A stretch of DNA of 64,000 nucleotides from Litorivicinus lipolyticus (GCF_009650135.1 NZ_CP045871.1:1550001-1614000), one strand, 5' to 3'; numbered from the stretch's first letter, positions 28,437-36,505 are shown. The notes: generated by a model from the sequence alone, not told the origin. Made by a program: numbers and translations.

Positions 28437-29555
28437 TTGAGAAAAATTTTATTAGTGGTTATTGCTGTTACTTTTTATTCAAATCAAGTATTAGCTGACC
28501 ACCCTCCTAAAAAGATGATGCGAAATATCAAGGCATTTTCTCAATTGAGTGTCACAGGAAAACTTGATTCTTTTGATGTGAATTATTTTGCATATGGAGA
28601 AACTCCTAACGGTGAAACGACCAGCATAGCCGATAAAAAATTTGATAAAATTCTCGCTGATAAGATGAATCTTGCTGCAATTATAATACGTGATGGCGAC
28701 ATTATTTATGAGCGTTACGCATCCAAACGAGAGATTGATAGCAATACCCCCCTGACGGGCATGTCAATGAGTAAGACTGCTATTTCAGCATCCATTGGTG
28801 CCTTGTTATGTGGCGGTAAAATCAGGACGCTAGACGACCCTGCTAGAGATTACTCACCTTTCTTGGCAAACACACCCTATTCAGATGTATCTATACGTAA
28901 CATCCTTCAAATGAACAGTGGAGTTAGTATGTTAGGGCGTTCCGATGAGAAAAAATTCAACCAAAAAGCACGCGGCGTTCAAAAATTTTCAGGCAAAGCA
29001 GATGTAAGAGATGCGATTAAATTTTATACCTCTGCCGCAAGAGAAGCAGGAACAAAGATGAATTATCATTCATCGGACTCCTTGGCATTATCGGTCTTAG
29101 TAGAAGATATAGTAAAAAAACCACTAGCCCAGTATTTTCAGAAAACTCTCTACAGTCAATTTAGTGAAAGCGGCTTCATGCAATGGACTGCCGATAAATC
29201 TGGCACAACAGTCTCATATTCTGACCTTACAATGACAGCTAGAGACTGGGCAAATTTTGGACAATTTTTGCTGAAACAAAAGAAATCAGACACCTGCCTG
29301 GGAAAATTCTTTAATGAAGGCGTAAGCAAATCATTGAATACGGGCAAGAAAAATGGTTCAAGATATGGTTATCAATCTTGGGTTTTCGATGTACATAGCC
29401 AACCCACTATGGTTTTACAAGGACATGGGGGGCAATTCTTGGTTTTAGACGAAAAGACCAATACAGTTTTATTGACCATCTCTGTTAATGAAAATTACAA
29501 AGCTGGTAATTTATTCTCTAATATTGGGAAAATAGCAGAACTCTTGCCTCAGTGA
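28437..29555 (+). CDS. Serine hydrolase, class C beta-lactamase family
   Basis: This 372-residue secreted protein has a signal peptide (ILLVVIAVTFYSNQVLA). The SxxK nucleophile is in GMSMSKTAIS (around residue 115), the Tyr motif in MNYHSSDS, and HGGQF replaces the KTG triad. These mark the beta-lactamase/esterase/DD-peptidase class C fold (COG1680), here more likely an esterase or peptidase than a true beta-lactamase. The start is TTG at 28437 with a GAGGTGA ribosome site. The gene is strongly AT-rich (near 38% GC) in a ~60% GC chromosome, a clear sign of recent transfer. Confidence 0.85.
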   Translation: MRKILLVVIAVTFYSNQVLADHPPKKMMRNIKAFSQLSVTGKLDSFDVNYFAYGETPNGETTSIADKKFDKILADKMNLAAIIIRDGDIIYERYASKREIDSNTPLTGMSMSKTAISASIGALLCGGKIRTLDDPARDYSPFLANTPYSDVSIRNILQMNSGVSMLGRSDEKKFNQKARGVQKFSGKADVRDAIKFYTSAAREAGTKMNYHSSDSLALSVLVEDIVKKPLAQYFQKTLYSQFSESGFMQWTADKSGTTVSYSDLTMTARDWANFGQFLLKQKKSDTCLGKFFNEGVSKSLNTGKKNGSRYGYQSWVFDVHSQPTMVLQGHGGQFLVLDEKTNTVLLTISVNENYKAGNLFSNIGKIAELLPQ

Positions 29556-30018
29556 AGCTAAAGCTGCCTCCGCCACATTCTATTTTCTCAATTAAAAACA
29601 ACGGATTGCCGAAAGCGCTTGCTGCCCGTTGTGTCCAGTTTGTGTCTACAAATCACTCCTTATTGACCGCGTCTAACGAGTGTGCCGGGCGAACGGCCTT
29701 GTTCGTAAGAACTGTACTCATCATAAAACGCTCTAGTCAAAAGTCCCGTTAATTTCCGGGGGTATTACACTCAGCAAGTCCGCCCCGAAAGCTCATTTTC
29801 TTAAATTCGGCTTCTAATATGTATGCGCAGGTACTAACAGTACCAAAAGCCGGAAAAGCCCATCCCCGCCCCCTGTTTAGGTTGCTGTGGAAGAAGCCTG
29901 GCCGAACAAAGGTTTAGTGTCGTGCTCCGGGATCGAGTACCAAATTTGTTGAAGGGCCTATCGGCAAGTAGCGGTACAATTACTGGTACAAAAATTCAAA
30001 ACACGACAGTCTAAAACT
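29556..30018. other. Gene-free region with repeated GGTAC motifs next to the tRNA-Ser 3' end
   Basis: No gene is supported in these ~460 bases; a 66-codon frame at 29552-29752 lacks family features. Between 29830 and 29991 the core GGTAC occurs repeatedly: an inverted pair GGTACT-AAC-AGTACC at 29830-29844, GTACC at 29937-29941, and two direct copies of GGTACAA at 29973-29979 and 29985-29991. The position beside a tRNA 3' end suits recombinase or excisionase arm sites of a lost integrative element (inference). Confidence 0.35.
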
Positions 30019-30040
30019 AAAAAAGCCTGCAGTAGCAGAC
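30019..30040 (-). terminator. Intrinsic terminator of tRNA-Ser
   Basis: Read leftward from the tRNA, GTCTGC-TACT-GCAGGC (one G-T pair) is followed by a T run. It lies 17 bp after the CCA end of tRNA-Ser(GGA) and should end that transcript. Confidence 0.7.
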
Positions 30041-30056
30041 TCCTCAGAGTATTGTT

Positions 30057-30144
30057 TGGCGGAGAGACAGGGATTTGAACCCTGGTGGCGTTTCCACCGC
30101 GTCGCTTTCCAGGCGAGCCCAATAGACCACTCTGGCACCTCTCC
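30057..30144 (-). tRNA. tRNA-Ser (GGA)
   Basis: The minus strand folds as a class II tRNA. The acceptor GGAGAGG pairs with TCTCTCC. A serine-type D arm (GCCAGAGTGG), an anticodon loop with GGA inside CTGGAAA, a long variable arm and a T arm around GGTTCAAATCC follow. Discriminator G and an encoded CCA (30057-30059) are present. The first 23 nt are repeated in a tandem array just upstream, and the last 11 nt recur at 19258-19268. Confidence 0.95.
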
Positions 30145-30552
30145 GTGTTGGGTCCCACCGTTTGCACGCTGGTCGGATATCTGCTCGACTCGCCTTCTCA
30201 GGCGATTCTTACAGAACGTGCCATAGACCACTCTGGCACCTCTCCGTGTTGGGTCCCACCGTTTGCACGCTGGTCGGATATCTGCTCGACTCGCCTTCTC
30301 AGGCGATTCTTACAGAACGTGCCATAGACCACTCTGGCACCTCTCCGTGTTGGGTCCCACCGTTTGCACGCTGGTCGGATATCTGCTCGACTCGCCTTCT
30401 CAGGCGATTCTTACAGAACGTGCCATAGACCACTCTGGCACCTCTCCGTGTTGGGTCCCACCGTTTGCACGCTGGTCGGATATCTGCTCGACTCGCCTTC
30501 TCAGGCGATTCTTACAGAACGTGCCATAGACCACTCTGGCACCTCTCCGTGT
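30122..30552 (-). repeat. 101-bp tandem array carrying the 5' end of tRNA-Ser
   Basis: Units starting at 30122, 30223, 30324 and 30425 are identical over 101 bp; a fifth partial copy begins at 30526 and breaks off near 30552. Each unit holds the first 23 nt of tRNA-Ser(GGA) plus 78 bp of its 5' flank, in tRNA orientation. The flank includes a hairpin TCGCCT-GAGA-AGGCGA (30190-30205 in the first unit). The intact tRNA gene is the leftmost member. The 101-bp period shifts frame each time, so the array is not coding. Confidence 0.95.
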
Positions 30553-30651
30553 TTGAGGCCGCAAATTCGCACAAACTAGTGCATCTTTACGTCGCCGCTC
30601 TCGCGCATCGTGCGCTTCGCGGCACTCGGCCATCCTGGCCAACGCCTCTCA

Positions 30652-30681
30652 GTGTTGGGTCCCACCGTTTGCACGCTGGTC
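30652..30681 (-). repeat. Detached copy of part of the 101-bp unit
   Basis: GTGTTGGGTCCCACCGTTTG and the following ten bases repeat the flank part of the array unit exactly, after a ~100-bp stretch of different sequence (30553-30651). That stretch contains a diverged serine-tRNA-like patch (leftward TGAGAGG, later GGCCGAGTG), perhaps an older decayed unit. Confidence 0.75.
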
Positions 30682-30726
30682 ACTCAACGGCGCTGATGAT
30701 AGGCACTTCGCGCCTACGGCGCAACG

Positions 30727-31278
30727 CTATCCGGTATAATAGGACACATAATTCGCGCTATCCAAGGGTTGCGGGCGCGGCGACTTGCCGGCGGCCGTGC
30801 CCAAATAAACCAGCCCTACCAACGACTCGGCGTCATTCAGGCCCAGTCCGCGCGCCATGGTTTCGGTGAACATCAAGCTACCGCTGCGCCACATAGCGCC
30901 CAACCCGATGGCGTGCGCTGCCGTGACCATTAACTGCGCGGCCGCCCCAGCACTGATGATTTGCTCGATCTCGGGCACCTTAGGGTGCTCCTTTGGCGAG
31001 CACACCACCGCTACAATCATCGGCGCGCGGTGGGGCTTCTTGGCTAATTTGGCCGCGAACTCATCATCGACCTCGTTGTTTTCGCGTTGGGAATCGACCA
31101 TCAGCTGACCAAAACTGTCCAGCCCCAGCCCCTCAATGACGATGAACCGCCACGGCCGAAGGCGACCATGGTCGGCGGCACGCGCGGCGGCTTGAATAAT
31201 CTGCTCTAACTGTTCAGGCGAGGGTGCAGGCGCCATCAGCTTGGGCACCGAAGTTCGACTTAGTAAGGTTTCAATCAT
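30727..31278 (-). CDS. NAD(P)H nitroreductase, YdjA-like
   Basis: This 183-residue FMN-dependent nitroreductase-fold protein has the family start (LLSRTSVPKL), an FMN phosphate-binding region HGRLRPWRFIVIEG, the middle segment SAGAAAQLMVTAAHAIGLGAMWRSG, and GLVYLGTAAG near the end. The length and Arg-Pro-Trp-Arg pattern fit the short YdjA group that reduces nitro compounds or enones. The physiological substrate is unknown. It diverges from the cyclase gene. Confidence 0.88.
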   Translation of the reverse strand: MIETLLSRTSVPKLMAPAPSPEQLEQIIQAAARAADHGRLRPWRFIVIEGLGLDSFGQLMVDSQRENNEVDDEFAAKLAKKPHRAPMIVAVVCSPKEHPKVPEIEQIISAGAAAQLMVTAAHAIGLGAMWRSGSLMFTETMARGLGLNDAESLVGLVYLGTAAGKSPRPQPLDSANYVSYYTG

Positions 31279-31387
31279 TGGTAAGTACTCATTATCCCTG
31301 TGGCCTAGTTCTCATAGACGACGCGAAGTGCGTGGTTTCTTCGCACACTACTTATATAGCTTGCATGAGCAAAGAGGAAATCTGCTG

Positions 31388-32614
31388 GTGAACAAACACT
31401 ATCGGCATGCCCCACTAATGGCACTGCTGACGACGATCGCGATTGCGGCCACTTGGCTGACGCCGGCTTTGCCCGCTATTTTGTGCCTTGTCGGGCTGGG
31501 TCTGGGCCACATCATTGCACGATTGGTAGCTCACACCGCGCTGCCCGTCGCCACGACAGCCCTCGCATTGGTCATCGCTGTGCTAACCGTCAGCGCCACA
31601 CCGGCACTGTCATTGGCAAGCTACGCCGCAGCCGCTTTGTTGCTCAGCACCCTCACTCAACGCCCTTGGGCCTGGGCCTTATTGGGCGCCAGTCTATCCG
31701 CCATGCTGGCGGTGCTGATAGTGCGGCCGCCGCCCAGCGTCACCCTGGAATGGCACACCTGGATAGCACTGGGCATAACCGCCCTACTCACACTGGTTGG
31801 CCTTGCCCAACGCTACGATTCACGTGCCCGGTTGGCCCAAGCCATTGATCGAGAGCGCAGCAGCGGCGCCAAATCCAGCGCCATGATCCGCGAGTTTTCC
31901 GCTTACCTGCCCCTGCAGGCCACCCGCGCACTGAAATCCGGCAAAACCCGCACCCAAATCCTGCACCGCCGGCGCAACCTGGTGGTGTTTTTTTCTGACA
32001 TCCATGAATTCACCGATCGCATCGAAGAAATGGAACCGGAAGACGCCGCTGACTTTTTAAACGAGTACCTCACGGACATGTGTCGCATCGCCCAGGAGCA
32101 CGGCGGGCTGGTCGACAAATTCATTGGTGACGCACTGATGATTACCTTTGGCGACGACGCCGACAGCACGCCGCTGGACAACGCGCATAACTGCGTCCAA
32201 ATGGCGCTGGCAATGCAGCGTCACATCCGAGTGCTATCCGAACACTGGTCCGATCGTTCGCGTCAATCTGTGCTGAAAGTGCGCATGGGCATCAGCGCCG
32301 GCTATTGCACCACCGGAAACTTCGGATCACCCGAGCGCATGGAATACACCGCGATTGGCAAACAGGTCAACCTGGCCGCCCGCCTGGAAGCGATGGCCGA
32401 GCCGGGCCAAATTCTGTGCAGCTACCCCGTCTGGAAGTTACTCCACGACCGGGTGTTTTTTGAGCCGGCTGGCGAAATTGACGTCAAGGGCTTCGCCCGC
32501 CCAGTTAGTGTCTATGCTGCCCAAGGCGCGGCTAGCGCACCGGCGGTCGGGATTACTGGCGCGACAAACGCCGCGCCGGGGCCTCGCAAAACGCCGTCGA
32601 CCGGTACGGATTGA
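31388..32614 (+). CDS. Membrane-bound class III adenylate/guanylate cyclase
   Basis: The N-terminal ~140 residues hold four to six hydrophobic segments. The C-terminal cyclase domain has the metal-binding Asp in VVFFSDIHEFTD, the base-selecting Lys in LVDKFIGDAL with the second metal Asp, and the catalytic Asn/Arg in VNLAARLEAM. Lys at the purine position favours ATP, so cAMP is the likely product. GTG at 31388 with an AGAGG site is preferred; the frame opens further upstream but would overlap the divergent nitroreductase gene. The 3' end overlaps queF by 62 bp on the opposite strand. Confidence 0.85.
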   Translation: MNKHYRHAPLMALLTTIAIAATWLTPALPAILCLVGLGLGHIIARLVAHTALPVATTALALVIAVLTVSATPALSLASYAAAALLLSTLTQRPWAWALLGASLSAMLAVLIVRPPPSVTLEWHTWIALGITALLTLVGLAQRYDSRARLAQAIDRERSSGAKSSAMIREFSAYLPLQATRALKSGKTRTQILHRRRNLVVFFSDIHEFTDRIEEMEPEDAADFLNEYLTDMCRIAQEHGGLVDKFIGDALMITFGDDADSTPLDNAHNCVQMALAMQRHIRVLSEHWSDRSRQSVLKVRMGISAGYCTTGNFGSPERMEYTAIGKQVNLAARLEAMAEPGQILCSYPVWKLLHDRVFFEPAGEIDVKGFARPVSVYAAQGAASAPAVGITGATNAAPGPRKTPSTGTD

Positions 32615-33365
32615 TATCGATACCGCCGCGGCGCAGAAAGCACGCCTGGACACTCAATTTATCGGCACCGGTGACCGCTAACAACTCGCCAAGAATGCGC
32701 TCGCAACAGGCCTCGTGAAAGCCTTGGTGGTTACGAAACGACCCCAGATACGACGCCAGCTTGGCACGGTCCAGGCGCGGGCCTTGGTAATCGATAATGA
32801 CCGTGGCCCAGTCCGGTTGCGCCGTCACCGGGCACAGACTGCGAAAGGCATCCGAATACAGCGTGACCGCCTCCGGCTCGACCTGGGCAATGTCCGGGCC
32901 CAAGCGATAGCCGTCAATCCACCCCGCCGGGTCAATGCATTCGCCGGCAATCGACGTTACACCGCCCAACACGCCCTGATCGACCGCCGTCAGCTCAACC
33001 CGCACGGGTGCACCCGCTTTTGCCGACAAGTCCGCCGCGATGCGAGCCTCGACCACCGACCAATCGCCGCCCAGACGGTGGTTGTTCATGCTATTGAAAT
33101 ATAGCTTGATCGACTTTGATTCGACCAAGTTTGGTGAACTGTGCGGGACGAAAAACTGCCCAGTTGCCTGGATCGGTTTGCCATCTAGGTCCAGCCACGA
33201 CAGCTCCCACAGGTTCCAGACATCGACACCGTCCATCACCGCAGCATCGACACCCTCTTTTTGGCGCGCCCAATCGCGTGGCACCGGTGCCAGATGATCC
33301 GCGCTGTAGTCGTCCGGCTGAGCGACAATTTGGCCCAGCGGCAGCCCAAGTTCTTCAAGGTTCAT
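32553..33365 (-). CDS. queF: NADPH-dependent 7-cyano-7-deazaguanine reductase
   Basis: This 270-residue long-form QueF reduces preQ0 to preQ1 in queuosine biosynthesis. The NADPH-binding motif is in the N-terminal half (ESKSIKLYFNSMN). The catalytic Cys lies in RSLCPVTAQPDW, with the SFRNHQGFHEACCERI segment behind it. The C-terminal FLRRGGIDINPYRS is characteristic. It follows the ABC permease gene with a 4-bp overlap, and its own end overlaps the cyclase gene. Confidence 0.95.
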   Translation of the reverse strand: MNLEELGLPLGQIVAQPDDYSADHLAPVPRDWARQKEGVDAAVMDGVDVWNLWELSWLDLDGKPIQATGQFFVPHSSPNLVESKSIKLYFNSMNNHRLGGDWSVVEARIAADLSAKAGAPVRVELTAVDQGVLGGVTSIAGECIDPAGWIDGYRLGPDIAQVEPEAVTLYSDAFRSLCPVTAQPDWATVIIDYQGPRLDRAKLASYLGSFRNHQGFHEACCERILGELLAVTGADKLSVQACFLRRGGIDINPYRSTAFCEAPARRLSRQ

Positions 33366-34132
33366 TTACGCACCCCAGCACCACGCTTTAATAGGTAGTT
33401 GGCGTAAAAATACGCCGCCACGGTAAACACGGTCATCAATGACAGCGCCACGCCCAAGCCAATGTCCGACTGGCCCAGCATCCCGTAGCGAAACGCGTTA
33501 ACCATGTACAAAATCGGGTTTGCCAGCGCCACGTGTTGCCAAAAACCCGGTAATAGGCTGACACTAAAAAACACGCCCCCCAGGTAGGTCAGCGGCGTCA
33601 GCACAAAAGTCGGCACGATACTGATGTCATCGAAACTGTTGGCAAACACCCCATTAATAAAGCCCATGATACTGAACAAAATCGCGGTCATCAGCCCGAC
33701 CAGGATTACCACCGGGTAGCTGTGGATATTTAAATCGGTAAAGAACAGCGACACCACCACGACCACGCTGCCGACCAACAAGCCGCGCACCACGCCGGCG
33801 CAGATGTAGCCCCACAAGATGATCTGTTCAGGCACCGCCGCGACCAACATTTCTTCGATAAAGTTCTGAAACTTGGCGCTGAAAAAGCTCGATGACACGT
33901 TCGCGTAGCTGTTGGTGATCACACTCATCATGATCAGCCCCGGCACGATAAAGGTCATGTAATCCATCCCGCCCATATCGCCGATTCGACGGCCGATCAG
34001 GCTGCCAAAAATCACAAAGTACAGCGTCATCGTGATCGCAGGCGGCACCAAGGTTTGCACCCAAATGCGCGTAAATCGAACAATTTCCCGACGCAAAATC
34101 GTACGGAACGCGGTCAACCACATGGCATTCAT
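33362..34132 (-). CDS. yadH: ABC-2 type exporter permease (YadH-like)
   Basis: The 256-residue permease has six membrane segments. It carries the ABC-2 signature region (FIVPGLIMMSVITNSYANV, then SFFSAKFQNFIEEMLVAAV) and FVLTPLTYLGGVFFSVSLLP. It overlaps the ATPase gene by 4 bp. The YadG/YadH pair is widely conserved in gammaproteobacteria; the exported compound is unknown. Confidence 0.9.
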   Translation of the reverse strand: MNAMWLTAFRTILRREIVRFTRIWVQTLVPPAITMTLYFVIFGSLIGRRIGDMGGMDYMTFIVPGLIMMSVITNSYANVSSSFFSAKFQNFIEEMLVAAVPEQIILWGYICAGVVRGLLVGSVVVVVSLFFTDLNIHSYPVVILVGLMTAILFSIMGFINGVFANSFDDISIVPTFVLTPLTYLGGVFFSVSLLPGFWQHVALANPILYMVNAFRYGMLGQSDIGLGVALSLMTVFTVAAYFYANYLLKRGAGVRK

Positions 34133-35076
34133 GACGACACCTCCGTGGGCTGCCCGGTCAAACCGATGAACAGCTCTTCGAGGCGGTTCGACTTGTTGCG
34201 CATGGACTGGATGCCGATTCCCGCCGCGCTCAGTTCGGCAAACAACTGATTCAACTCTTGCCCTTTCTCCAGAACCACTTCCAAGGTCATTTCATCGACT
34301 AAATTAGTTTTAAATTCAGCTAGTTGAGGGGCTTTGTTAAGTCGGGATGTAAGATCCAAAACAAAGGTCACCGTGTTTAACTGAGACAGCAACGACTTGG
34401 TGTCAGTATCCTCGACGATCTCGCCTCGGTTAATGATCGCAACCTTACGGCACAGCGCTTCCGCCTCTTCGAGGTAGTGCGTCGTCAAGATAATCGTAGT
34501 TCCTTGGGTTTCGTTCAATTCAGCCAAGAAATCCATCATGCCGCGACGCAACTGAATGTCGACGCCAGCGGTTGGCTCGTCCAAAATCAATAGCTTTGGG
34601 TCGTGAACCAACGCCCGGGCGATCATCAGCCGACGCTTCATGCCGCCGGACAACCCGCGACTTTGTGTGTTGCGCTTGCTGTAAAGCCCCAATCGGTCCA
34701 GGAAATAATCAGCACGATCCGCAGCTTCACTGCGCGGGATGCCCTGGTAGCCTGCGCTGTTCAAAACGATGTCACGCACCTTTTCAAACAAACTAAAGTT
34801 AAATTCCTGGGGCACCACGCCGACGCTGCGCTTGGCCGCGGCAAAATCGATATCCACATCAATGCCGTTGATCCAAACCTTTCCGGCAGTCTTGCGGACC
34901 AACGAGCAGACAATGCCAATCATGGTCGACTTGCCTGCACCATTGGGCCCCAGCACCGCGTAAAACTCGCCCTGCGGCACCGTCAGGTCGATGCCCTTGA
35001 GGGCCTCAAAACCGTCGTCATAGACCTTGCGCAGTCCTTCGATCCGAAGGGCCGGCGTATTTAACACTTGTGTCAT
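34129..35076 (-). CDS. yadG: ABC exporter ATP-binding protein (YadG-like)
   Basis: This 315-residue ATPase has Walker A GPNGAGKST, signature LSGGMKRR, Walker B LLILDEPTAGVD and switch His in TTHYLEEAE. A C-terminal ~80-residue extension follows the ATPase domain, as in YadG. It is the first gene of the yadG-yadH-queF leftward run. It pairs with the downstream ABC-2 permease as a two-protein exporter. Confidence 0.92.
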   Translation of the reverse strand: MTQVLNTPALRIEGLRKVYDDGFEALKGIDLTVPQGEFYAVLGPNGAGKSTMIGIVCSLVRKTAGKVWINGIDVDIDFAAAKRSVGVVPQEFNFSLFEKVRDIVLNSAGYQGIPRSEAADRADYFLDRLGLYSKRNTQSRGLSGGMKRRLMIARALVHDPKLLILDEPTAGVDIQLRRGMMDFLAELNETQGTTIILTTHYLEEAEALCRKVAIINRGEIVEDTDTKSLLSQLNTVTFVLDLTSRLNKAPQLAEFKTNLVDEMTLEVVLEKGQELNQLFAELSAAGIGIQSMRNKSNRLEELFIGLTGQPTEVSS

Positions 35077-35117
35077 GGAGTCTCCTTGGCGGTCGCTAGG
35101 ATATTAGTTCTGGACAT

Positions 35118-35143
35118 AAAAAAACCACCTTTCGGTGGTTTTT
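35118..35143 (-). terminator. Intrinsic terminator of the tRNA-Glu/Gly cluster
   Basis: ACCACC-GAAA-GGTGGT followed by a run of seven T, read leftward, lies directly after the last tRNA-Gly. A T run on the other strand is also present, so the hairpin may act in both directions. Confidence 0.85.
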
Positions 35144-35148
35144 GAATT

Positions 35149-35224
35149 TGGAGCGGGATATCGGGTTCGAACCGACGACCTGTACCTTGGCAAGGTACCG
35201 CTCTACCAACTGAGCTAATCCCGC
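35149..35224 (-). tRNA. tRNA-Gly (GCC), copy 2
   Basis: The minus strand folds as a 76-nt tRNA with acceptor GCGGGAT/ATCCCGC, D arm TAGCTCAGTTGGTAGAGC, anticodon GCC in loop TTGCCAA, T arm around GGTTCGAACCC, discriminator U and encoded CCA. The sequence is identical to the copy at 35347-35422. Confidence 0.97.
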
Positions 35225-35242
35225 CTTTTTCCGTTAGGAAAT

Positions 35243-35318
35243 TGGCATCCCGTAGGGGACTCGAACCCCTGTTGCCGCCGTGAAAGGGCGGAGTCCTAGG
35301 CCACTAGACGAACGGGAC
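35243..35318 (-). tRNA. tRNA-Glu (TTC), copy 2
   Basis: The minus strand folds as a 76-nt tRNA with anticodon TTC in loop CTTTCAC, T arm around GGTTCGAGTCC, discriminator G and encoded CCA. G1 pairs with U72, as in E. coli tRNA-Glu-like molecules. It is identical to the copy at 35436-35511. Confidence 0.97.
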
Positions 35319-35346
35319 ATAGTACATAACAAAACGCGTTGAAAAA

Positions 35347-35422
35347 TGGAGCGGGATATCGGGTTCGAACCGACGACCTGTACCTTGGCAAGGTACCGCT
35401 CTACCAACTGAGCTAATCCCGC
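35347..35422 (-). tRNA. tRNA-Gly (GCC), copy 1
   Basis: This is an exact duplicate of the tRNA-Gly at 35149-35224, with all arms and the encoded CCA intact. The duplicated unit is a tRNA-Glu/tRNA-Gly pair of about 195 bp. Confidence 0.97.
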
Positions 35423-35435
35423 ATTTTTCAACGAT

Positions 35436-35511
35436 TGGCATCCCGTAGGGGACTCGAACCCCTGTTGCCGCCGTGAAAGGGCGGAGTCCTAGGCCACTAG
35501 ACGAACGGGAC
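35436..35511 (-). tRNA. tRNA-Glu (TTC), copy 1
   Basis: This is the first gene of the four-tRNA transcript, reading leftward Glu-Gly-Glu-Gly. It is identical to the copy at 35243-35318. A promoter with a GC-rich discriminator lies just upstream (35535-35562). Confidence 0.97.
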
Positions 35512-35534
35512 GTTGCGCTTCGTTGTGGGCGCGA

Positions 35535-35562
35535 ATTATGCCACCGTTTTTTCAAGACGCAA
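35535..35562 (-). promoter_or_regulatory. Promoter of the tRNA-Glu/Gly operon
   Basis: Read leftward, -35 TTGCGT (35557-35562), a 16-bp spacer and -10 CATAAT (35535-35540) precede a GC-rich discriminator (TCGCGCCC) typical of stringently controlled stable-RNA promoters. The whole promoter lies over the last codons of the upstream deacetylase-like gene. Confidence 0.6.
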
Positions 35563-36471
35563 GCCCAATTTTGAAGCGATTTCGAAAGCGACCTCAAAAG
35601 GGATTGCATGACGCTCCACCAAGGCCTCTCGATCCAAGTCATAGCCACCGCCTATAACACTCGCCACCGCCGCCCCGGCGTCATGACATCGCTCAAACAC
35701 CAACCGGTCACGCTCTCGCATTCCGGCACTGCTCAACGAAAGCTTACCCAGTGCGTCGTCGGTGTGGACGTCGGCACCGGCGTCGTAGATCACTAAATCC
35801 GGCGCAAAGGTCAGCAACAAGCGATCCAGCGTACTGGACAGCACGTCAAGGTAACCGTCGTCGTCAGTGCCCGCTTGGATGGGCACATCCAAGTCCGATT
35901 GCGCTTTCGGGTGCGGGTAGTTTTGAGCGCAATGCAGGCTGCAGGTGAAGGTACCCGGTTGGTCCGCCAACATACGCGCCGTGCCGTCGCCTTGGTGCAC
36001 GTCGGTGTCTAAAATCAATACCCGCTCGACCTCGCCCGAATCCAGCAAGGTGCAGGCGGTATAGGCCATGTCATTGAACACGCAAAAACCGGCGCCGCCG
36101 GCGGCGTGCGCGTGGTGCGTACCGCCGGCCATATGACAGGCCAGTCCGTATTGCAGGGCATTGCGTGCGGTTAACAGCGTGCCGTTCGCCGCAATGAATG
36201 AGCGATGGGCCAAGTGCGCGGACCACGGCAGTCGCAACGCTCGCAGCGCGCGCTTGTCCAGCGAGCCCTCGGCGATGGCGGTCACATAATCACGCGAATG
36301 GACCCGGCACAAATCGTCGATGGAGGCCTTTTCAGGCGCCACCAGCCGCACTCGGTCCAAAATACCCTTGCCGGCTAGATTGTCGTGCAAGCGGCGAAAC
36401 TTGCTCATCGGAAAGCGGTGGTCGTCCGGGAAGTCGTAACTGTAATCAGGGTGGTAGGTAAAGGTCAGCAT
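35536..36471 (-). CDS. Histone-deacetylase-family amidohydrolase
   Basis: This 311-residue arginase/deacetylase-fold protein has all the catalytic elements of class I/II deacetylases: the tandem His in GGTHHAHAAG, zinc ligands in LDTDVHQGDGT and DAGADVHTDD, and a C-terminal GGGYD with the transition-state Tyr. Bacterial members remove acetyl groups from polyamines or small molecules. The natural substrate here is unknown. The 3' end carries the promoter of the tRNA cluster. galU lies upstream, 34 bp away. Confidence 0.9.
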   Translation of the reverse strand: MLTFTYHPDYSYDFPDDHRFPMSKFRRLHDNLAGKGILDRVRLVAPEKASIDDLCRVHSRDYVTAIAEGSLDKRALRALRLPWSAHLAHRSFIAANGTLLTARNALQYGLACHMAGGTHHAHAAGGAGFCVFNDMAYTACTLLDSGEVERVLILDTDVHQGDGTARMLADQPGTFTCSLHCAQNYPHPKAQSDLDVPIQAGTDDDGYLDVLSSTLDRLLLTFAPDLVIYDAGADVHTDDALGKLSLSSAGMRERDRLVFERCHDAGAAVASVIGGGYDLDREALVERHAIPFEVAFEIASKLGLRLEKTVA

Positions 36472-36505
36472 GGGTAGAGGCTAACCAGGCTGCGGGGACA
36501 AAGCA

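Noticed and set aside
28437..29555. Calling this gene an antibiotic-resistance beta-lactamase
   Set aside because: The class C fold is shared by esterases and peptidases; the KTG triad is HGG and the usual YxN is YHS, so resistance cannot be claimed.
29552..29752. 66-codon frame after the serine hydrolase gene
   Set aside because: No ribosome site, no family features and composition like the surrounding spacer.
30122..30552. Possible CRISPR array
   Set aside because: Units are identical end to end with no variable spacers and no cas genes nearby; it is a tandem duplication.
30085..30869. Series of 70-134-codon frames across the 101-bp repeat, all reading similar peptides
   Set aside because: They arise because the repeat is read in successive frames; 101 is not a multiple of three and the sequence is tRNA-derived, so these are not genes.
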